Below are positions 58,344-64,000 of a DNA stretch of 64,000 nucleotides, piece by piece (positions within the stretch are counted from its first letter, which is position 1; every line of letters starts with the position of its first letter). The stretch comes from Scleromitrula shiraiana. Taxonomy: Eukaryota; Ascomycota; Leotiomycetes; Helotiales; Sclerotiniaceae. A program made the translations under genes and the position numbers. The stretch is from assembly GCA_028455995.1 (NCBI GenBank), contig JABELC010000003.1, positions 2,170,001 to 2,234,000 on the forward strand, written 5' to 3'. Under the pieces are notes generated by a model, which was not told the DNA's origin, ran no database searches, and saw only the letters and a program-made list of their open reading frames with translations.

Positions 58344-58889
58344 GTGATTGAAGGATGGAAAAGAAAGTTTATAGAAGAGATACACACAGGAGAGCGTGGC
58401 ATGGAGATGGGAAGACGTGGTATGGAGGAAGGAATACGTAGTTTCAAAGCTGCAAGACTTGATATGGAATTGGGACTTGGAATTTGTGGTATGAAGAAGG
58501 CAAAACGCCCGCATCCTATGGAAGACTAGGAAAGAGTCCCAGGGTCGCGAGAAGTAGAGCGCACACAAGAAGTAGGTGCGAAGCGTAGTGAAATGAATTA
58601 CAGTCAGGGAATTCGGGTTTCGAGTAAGGGAGGTCGTTTAGAGGGAGATTCTGAAAGTTCTGATTTGGAGGATGAATACTGTACTCAGGAAAAGAAACGA
58701 CATGCTATTCCTCGAGAACAAGATCTTCCTATTCGCAAAGAGATACGTGAAGAAGAACGTAGTGCTTTGGAAAAAGAACGGATTGATCTAGCAGAGGAAC
58801 GCCGTGTTTTGGAAGAGGAACGCAGCGCTTTAAGGACAGAACAATTTGAGCTGAAGAAAAAGCGCTGTACTTTGAGAGAGGAGCTTTGA
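58344..58889 (+). pseudogene. Heptad-repeat coiled-coil protein gene, interrupted by TAG
   Basis: One frame runs from about 58344 to TGA at 58887-58889, broken by a single TAG at 58527-58529. Its 3' half encodes clean 7-residue repeats of the type ER-x-x-L-x-x (ERSALEKERIDLAEERRVLE, EERSALRTEQFELKKKRCTL), each encoded by a 21-bp DNA unit. The 5' half shows the same 21-bp periodicity in worn form (RGMEMGR, RGMEEGI). A parallel coiled coil is expected. The stop codon could be a former CAG. The 3' half alone (from ATG 58593) could still make a 98-residue protein starting MNYSQGIRV. Partner or function unknown. Confidence 0.45.
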
Positions 58890-60360
58890 GAGCTGGAAAA
58901 GAACTGTTTGGTTTGATGTCACAAAATATGGTATATATAGAGACTCTAGCATCATATAAGAGTCGATCAACTTTGTGTGACATTTGAATAGCATGTTTAA
59001 GTAGAGGATTGTGGAGAAGGGATAAGAAAAGAAGGTACTCTCTCATCAATGTATTTTTATGGTTAAGTAATAGCCGATATTCTGGCATGTTTTTCCTTCT
59101 CATTCTAATGCTATCAACTCAAATAAGAAAGATTGGTTAGCTCACTAATTAAGTGGAAGAAAAGAAAATGCAGCAATTATAGACTTCAAGTTTTCAGTGA
59201 ATAGTTATTATAGAATCATAGTTTACAAAGTGAACGTTCTAAATCTTTTCATTTATTCGCCCATCTCCCCCTATCATAAAGAAACGACCTCTGGATTGAA
59301 CTACAAATGAATAAAACAAAAACATCTGCTCTTTTCTAACATATCATTACATCTACATAAGTCACTGTCAATTCAAGTATTACAACTTTAAACAATCAAC
59401 CAAACTCAAACTCTAATCCATCTTGATCTATTATTATTGTCTGTACAGTCAACATGTGACCTTACGTCACGTGCCAGTTGAGGAGATATATACTCTCGAC
59501 GGCGTACAACACCATTCTTGATCTCCTTGAACATAATAATACAATACAGAAAGTGACCCTATATTGTACAGTTCCATCCCCCCGGAGTCATACAAACACT
59601 AATTAGTGTTGCATACAAAATAGGAGTCACAATTATATTTATTGTTTTATATGTTAAAGTCACTTAGGTAGTAAGATTATATACAACATCTATTCTCTAT
59701 AATCTTTTTTTTTCGTATAAAATACAAAGAAAAAAGATCATATATACTAAATAAAAGAGTATGACGTGGTTGTAAAGCTATATCATACATTCTATAATAA
59801 AATACGCACATACCGGAAGCACATACTAATCACATGCACCGTCATTATATATATATAAATTATCATATTCAGAAAATGACTCCATTTCACTTCAAGAATA
59901 CAAAAACCACAACTACTGATTTTGAAGCATAAAAGGAACCAACTATTCCCTTGCCTTTTCCTTTTCTTCATTAAGAAAGAACTCCAAACTACAAAACTTT
60001 TCGACCACAAGCAACAATAAAGTCTCTAAACCAAAAGATAATTTCGAGAGCATTAATCAACATCTTGGAATTAGATACCTGCACGTCAATATCGACAATA
60101 GTCCCAAGCCATGTCTAGGCATGAACAGAGAAAGTTTTCAACCACAAGTCCTAACGAAGTATGTGTATACTGTACAACTGCACCTGCGCAGCACTCAATA
60201 GCTTATCTAACACAAGATAGAAAGGCAATGGAATTTGGTTTTTAAGCATTCAACGAGAACCTGCCCTTGAATCAACAGACGTATGTACAATTAGTTTATG
60301 GATAATATCAAGATACCGTTTTCTAACTTCTACTTTTAGCAGCCTTTGGTCGTCATCAAT
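58890..60360. other. 1.5-kb intergenic region without a supported gene
   Basis: AT-rich. The short minus frame at 59792-60010 covers an ATATAT run and is not credible. ACGTCACGTGCC at 59465-59476 is a CACGTG-type site of unknown relevance. Confidence 0.4.
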
Positions 60361-60977
60361 ATGTCCTTTAAGCTGGATACCGACGCAAATAGAAGCACGG
60401 CAGGAGAAGTATGTCTATCAAAGCGTTGTAATCTACTTATGACAGAGTAACTAACAAGTAGACTGCACAGGTAGTCAATAAGCCCTTGGTATACGAGCTG
60501 AAGCTCAGCAATAAAAATCCTAAAACCGGGCAAACCACCCACCGTATTACCATCATCTACGAATATTCAAACGACAAAAGTGCAAGAGCAACAAAGGAAG
60601 ATGAGGTTACGTTTTCATCAAAGATAACAACCAAGTGTTTCAAAGAAGGCGATGCTTTTTTAAGTGCTAAAATAATTGATCTGGCACGGCAACAAGATCA
60701 TTTTCAAGAGATAGTGCTCGAGGTTAAAGAAATGGATCAACTCGGGATCCCTCTCGATGATCCGCGCTATATGGATGCGAAAAATGAGCTAAGGTCAGGT
60801 TGGGATAACAATTTGGAAGATGAACTCATAGACTTGAGTAACACAATAATTATGTGGGAAAAAGCACAAGAGAATTTCCCAAATAATCATTGGGCGATGC
60901 TGCATGAGCATCTGAAGGAACCGTCAGAGAAAAAAGATGAGTATTGGAAAGTAGAGTGGCCACGGAAGAGATATTAG
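60361..60977 (+). CDS. Hypothetical protein, two exons
   Basis: Exon 1 (60361-60408) encodes MSFKLDTDANRSTAGE; exon 2 (60471-60977) begins VVNKPLVYELKLSNKNPKTG. The 62-base intron has a GTATGT donor, a perfect ACTAAC branch site and a GCACAG acceptor, joined in phase 0, which strongly supports a real gene. The 184-residue product has a beta-rich first half (TTHRITIIYEYSNDKSARAT) and a helical second half (ELIDLSNTIIMWEKAQENFP), ending in basic WPRKRY. No signal peptide, membrane segment or known domain. It sits in a run of small orphan genes. Confidence 0.6.
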
Positions 60978-61518
60978 GGACCTAATTGAGCTAGGAAATA
61001 TGATTGTACTGTTTCGGTGTTATTTTTCATTTTTGTTCGTTTTTAGTCTAGTTGAGTAAAGAAGCGCTATGCCAGTTCATCATTCAAACCAAGACTTCTC
61101 CTCGTCATTCCCCCGCCTGATGAAGTAAACTTATTTCCCTTATAAAAACTATACAGACAGTACTTCAATGCCAAATGAAAAACCACAGCCAAAACACAAA
61201 ACACTACCTACATATAGCGTATGTGCCTTTGTTATTCTCCGTTGAAATCATTTATGTATTAATGATACAGCTTGGAAAACATTAATATCAAGCTATAAGT
61301 CGTTTTAAGAAATAGATGGAGTGGTAGATGATCTCAAATAAACTACAAAGTTCATGATAACTATGCACACACCGACGTCTTCACAACAAAAAATATAAAA
61401 TGTTCAAATTCCTACAGCCTCCCTAGCAATAACTGAACTTCCCCCATCTTCCCTCCCTATCTACTACCAAACAAGCATCCATAATTCTACATCCAACTCT
61501 CTCTCTACATCTCATGCC
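60978..61518. other. Intergenic region
   Basis: Convergent spacer between two small orphan genes. Nothing else seen. Confidence 0.4.
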
Positions 61519-62001
61519 CTACCCGGGTTTATCAGGATAACAAATCTTGCATTTCTCCACCATGAACCCATAACCTGCAAACCTCTCCGTAAAAGGCCGA
61601 GTACCCTTGATCTCAACAATCTCCCTCTCCTTCTCCTCCGAGTGCTTCTTCTTACTCTGCACGGTTGTCTTCGGTTTGAATTTACAACCTGCTCTGCATT
61701 GAAACGCCTTTTCTACCGTAAATCTAATGGCAGCTTCATCTCCATCTTCCCCTTTCGGTTCACTCTCATACCCATTAATCCAATAAACTCTATCCGTTGT
61801 TCTGATATCATATATATCGTCTTTCACTATGAAAACATCCACATTGCGTGCATCGATATTAATAGTAGTATATGAGAAGTGTTTATTAAAATCCCGATGA
61901 ATCTCATCTGCTTTGGAATCGAAGGATTTAAACAAGTGAATGCTTGAGAGGCAAAAGTCGCATCGCTCTGCCTTATGAACTGTAAAGATCGAGGGAATCA
62001 A
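61519..62001 (-). CDS. Orphan protein A with CxxC motifs, 5' exon not identified
   Basis: A 160-codon frame ending at 61519. It has no ATG at its 5' end; TTTACAG just upstream of codon 6 looks like an intron acceptor, so a first exon is missing from the model. The protein contains a first Cys pair in VHKAERCDFC, a core DIYDIRTTDRVYWING, and a second module FQCRAGCKFKPKT ... GFMVEKCKICYPDKPG with two more Cys pairs spaced like a zinc ribbon. The core and Cys modules resemble those of the neighbouring protein at 62826-63280, so the two are related. Upstream, an ATG at 62096 opens a frame that stops before joining; its relation is unclear. Function unknown. Confidence 0.5.
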   Translation of the reverse strand: MIPSIFTVHKAERCDFCLSSIHLFKSFDSKADEIHRDFNKHFSYTTINIDARNVDVFIVKDDIYDIRTTDRVYWINGYESEPKGEDGDEAAIRFTVEKAFQCRAGCKFKPKTTVQSKKKHSEEKEREIVEIKGTRPFTERFAGYGFMVEKCKICYPDKPG

Positions 62002-62825
62002 GAAGCAGTAATCCCTTCGAGAATATTGCTTCGCGAGGACACATAATGATCGTTTGATGGGCTACTGGCCGTATTGTAAACAGTGGAAATGGACATAAAT
62101 ACACATCTTATCCTGCTGGTAGGTCATAGATGCGTTGACAAAATAGCGATCGGTGGAAAGAAACTAACTAGGTATATCATACTGGCATGTCGAATAAATA
62201 TCAAGGACAATGAACGGACAGTGTGATGATAAATCAAATATTCTATTGATATTTGAGAAGTAGTATTTATGGATTCGTCAATGAAGAAGTAAGTAAGTAG
62301 ATAGGAATTCCTAAAACCTCTTATGCTTCGAGAAAATAAGGGATTCGTCGTCGTACTAGTTCAAAAGAATGAACCAAACAAAATTCGAACTGTAATCGAC
62401 TCACCTACAAGGTAGTGATATAGTTATGGCTATTCACCCCTCCCTAGAGACTAACAAACGCAATTAAAGAAACAATAAATCAATGAAGGCATTATAATGA
62501 ATCAACAAAAAGATCAATAATTTCAAGAAAACATGAAGTCAATACCAAATACAAAATCAGAAGCAACCTAAATCAAAGAACTGTCAAAAAAAAGAAAAAA
62601 AACTTTGTAACAAGTTCATTACCATTCCCTATTTCTCGAAATTTGCATCCTATTCAACCGTTCATTCTCCCCGGATCATCCCACATAGCTCTCCGCAACT
62701 GCAACTCATTCTCTGCTAGCTTCTCTCTCCAAGACCTGGCATATCGTTCCAGCGCAAACAAAACACCCATTTATCCGCGTAAATCGCAACTTAGTTCAGC
62801 CTCAAATCCAATCACTGCATCCTTT
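62002..62825. other. Spacer between two related orphan genes
   Basis: May contain the promoter and first exon of orphan protein A. A-rich near 62580-62600. No clear feature otherwise. Confidence 0.3.
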
Positions 62826-63280
62826 TCAAAAAAACTCCACTTGATCCGGAAACTTCCCCCAATTATAACCCTCTTCATCTTCCCATTCCCTCTCCATACT
62901 CCCACCAATCCACCAAACCGTATCCTGTGTGCGAATATCCGCCTTCACGAAACCCCACGTAAGTATCATAAATCTGTACTTAGGTCTCACGAATCTATCG
63001 CGTATAAACAACGCCTCTTCTAGCATTCTTTCAATGTCTTTAGTTTTGGTCATAAAAGCAATCCCCATACGGTTCTTTTCGGCTTTTGTTTCGCAACATT
63101 GAGGATATCTCTTCGTTTTATGAGCAACAAATATCAAACCGAGAACTTCTTTCTCTTCCGACTTGCGAATTATTTTCAATTCGGGGTTCGAACCGACAAA
63201 TTCTTTCGTCCTGCGAACTATTCTCGCTTTGGTTCTACCACGGCATGTGCATTGAAAGGTTTTTGATCCGTATTTTGTAA
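62826..63280 (-). CDS. Orphan protein B, related to orphan protein A, 5' end unclear
   Basis: The frame ends at 62826 and is open upstream past 63280 without a good ATG; an upstream exon is likely. It encodes FQCTCRGRTKARIVRRTKEF, VLGLIFVAHKTKRYPQCCET, FIRDRFVRPKYRFMILTWGF and VKADIRTQDTVWWIGGSMER. The core ADIRTQDTVWWIGG matches DIRTTDRVYWING of orphan A, and the flanking Cys pairs (FQC-x-C ... HK-x-x-R-x-x-x-CC) match its modules. This looks like a small lineage-specific family with a zinc-ribbon-like part. The 5' boundary is approximate. Confidence 0.5.
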
Positions 63281-64000
63281 AAAGCAGATGTAGTAAATGG
63301 AAATAGATGGTGGAGATAGAGATAGGCTGGAGATGTATATTCGTTAGCTTGTGGGGTATATATATATCGAGATCAAAAAGTTCCTTACAGTAAGTCCGGA
63401 CAGATTGACTATAGACGATTTAAGAAATTCATATGAAGTGGGTCTAGAAGGTCAAAAATATCTAAAGAGCAGACGGTAGTAAAAGCTGTTTGTTTTCGTA
63501 TTCGCAAATATGGTAATGGAAAGGAAGCAAGAAGATGGATAATTCCACGATTTTTAATCCTTCACCATATCAGCACACCAGATAAAAGAATGAGCGAAAT
63601 AAATTATTTGAATTATAATCAGCTTCTCATGGATAGGAATATAGTTATTCACCTCTCTGTAGAGATCGGGAGACGTAGTACTTGAGGGATAGAATGTAAT
63701 TGAATCATTTTTCTAGTTAAGTAAAAGAAGTGAAATTATAAACAAGTGTCAGTCTCCACTAGAGATATTTTCATATCCTTGAGTATATAGAACAGCTCAT
63801 TGCAATGAATCCATAGATAGTAGTAGATAGATAGATAGATAGATGGATAAATTTAACAAACCAACAATGTTAATTTCAACAGACAAACACAGAAACTAAG
63901 AATTCAAAAGAAAAGAAAACACAAGCCCCAACCCTCCCTATTCCCCGAAAACCATATCGAAAGAAATCCGACTTCTAAAAATATTCCATAACCATTTTCT
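63281..64000. other. Terminal intergenic region with GATA microsatellite
   Basis: No gene supported. A TAGA/GATA run lies at about 63820-63846. Confidence 0.5.

Noticed and set aside
62643..63023. Plus-strand frame of 126 codons
   Set aside because: Antisense to orphan protein B, which has conserved features shared with its neighbour.
63182..63200. GGTTCGAACC, resembling a tRNA B box
   Set aside because: No matching A box or cloverleaf arms around it, and it lies within the coding frame of orphan protein B.
1..64000. CRISPR array or bacterial-type operon
   Set aside because: The sequence is eukaryotic, with spliced genes; the tandem repeats seen have no spacer structure.

Overview
The window looks like chromosomal DNA of a filamentous ascomycete. 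Genes carry several short GT-AG introns (about 45-70 bases), lie on both strands without operons, and are separated by long AT-rich, microsatellite-bearing spacers. The gene set (Cdc24, CAP20/perilipin, HsbA-like, GH28 rhamnogalacturonase, PTH11-like receptor, 2EXR and BTB proteins, nitrilase) fits a plant-associated Pezizomycotina; a Leotiomycete of the Sclerotiniaceae type is my best guess, by inference only.

Layout. 1-1449: 5' part of the polarity factor Cdc24 (minus), with a 27-bp tandem repeat in its intron. 3.7-6.3 kb: F-box/WD40 SCF subunit. 7.3-10.3 kb: decayed ankyrin-repeat gene. 10.3-17.4 kb: gene-poor, with one multi-pass membrane protein (13.8-14.9 kb). 17.4-19.3 kb: BTB/POZ protein. 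19.7-20.8 kb: very AT-rich block bounded by inverted repeats, probably a mutated DNA transposon. 22.5-32 kb: CAP20-like perilipin, DJ-1/Hsp31 protein, NTF2/SnoaL-like protein, then a divergent TauD dioxygenase/MFS transporter pair that may form a sulfonate uptake-and-oxidation module. 32.5-37.2 kb: secreted rhamnogalacturonase (with an apparent 1-base frameshift) and nitrilase. 38-47.5 kb: a graveyard of damaged genes (conserved fungal protein, F-box-like, 2EXR, PTH11-like receptor, O-methyltransferase). 48.6-51.5 kb: housekeeping genes Psf3 (GINS) and mitochondrial Mn-SOD, divergently arranged, and a small conserved-looking protein. 53.9-63.3 kb: an island of small orphan genes (Cys-rich, HsbA-like, acidic Asp-rich, heptad coiled coil, and two related Cys-containing proteins).

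Housekeeping genes appear intact, while accessory genes repeatedly show in-frame stops and single-base frameshifts. Some stops fit C-to-T mutation; several indels lie in homopolymers, so assembly error must be excluded. Splice joins were worked out by reading frames by eye; no database or folding tool was run. I found no tRNA, rRNA or CRISPR array.
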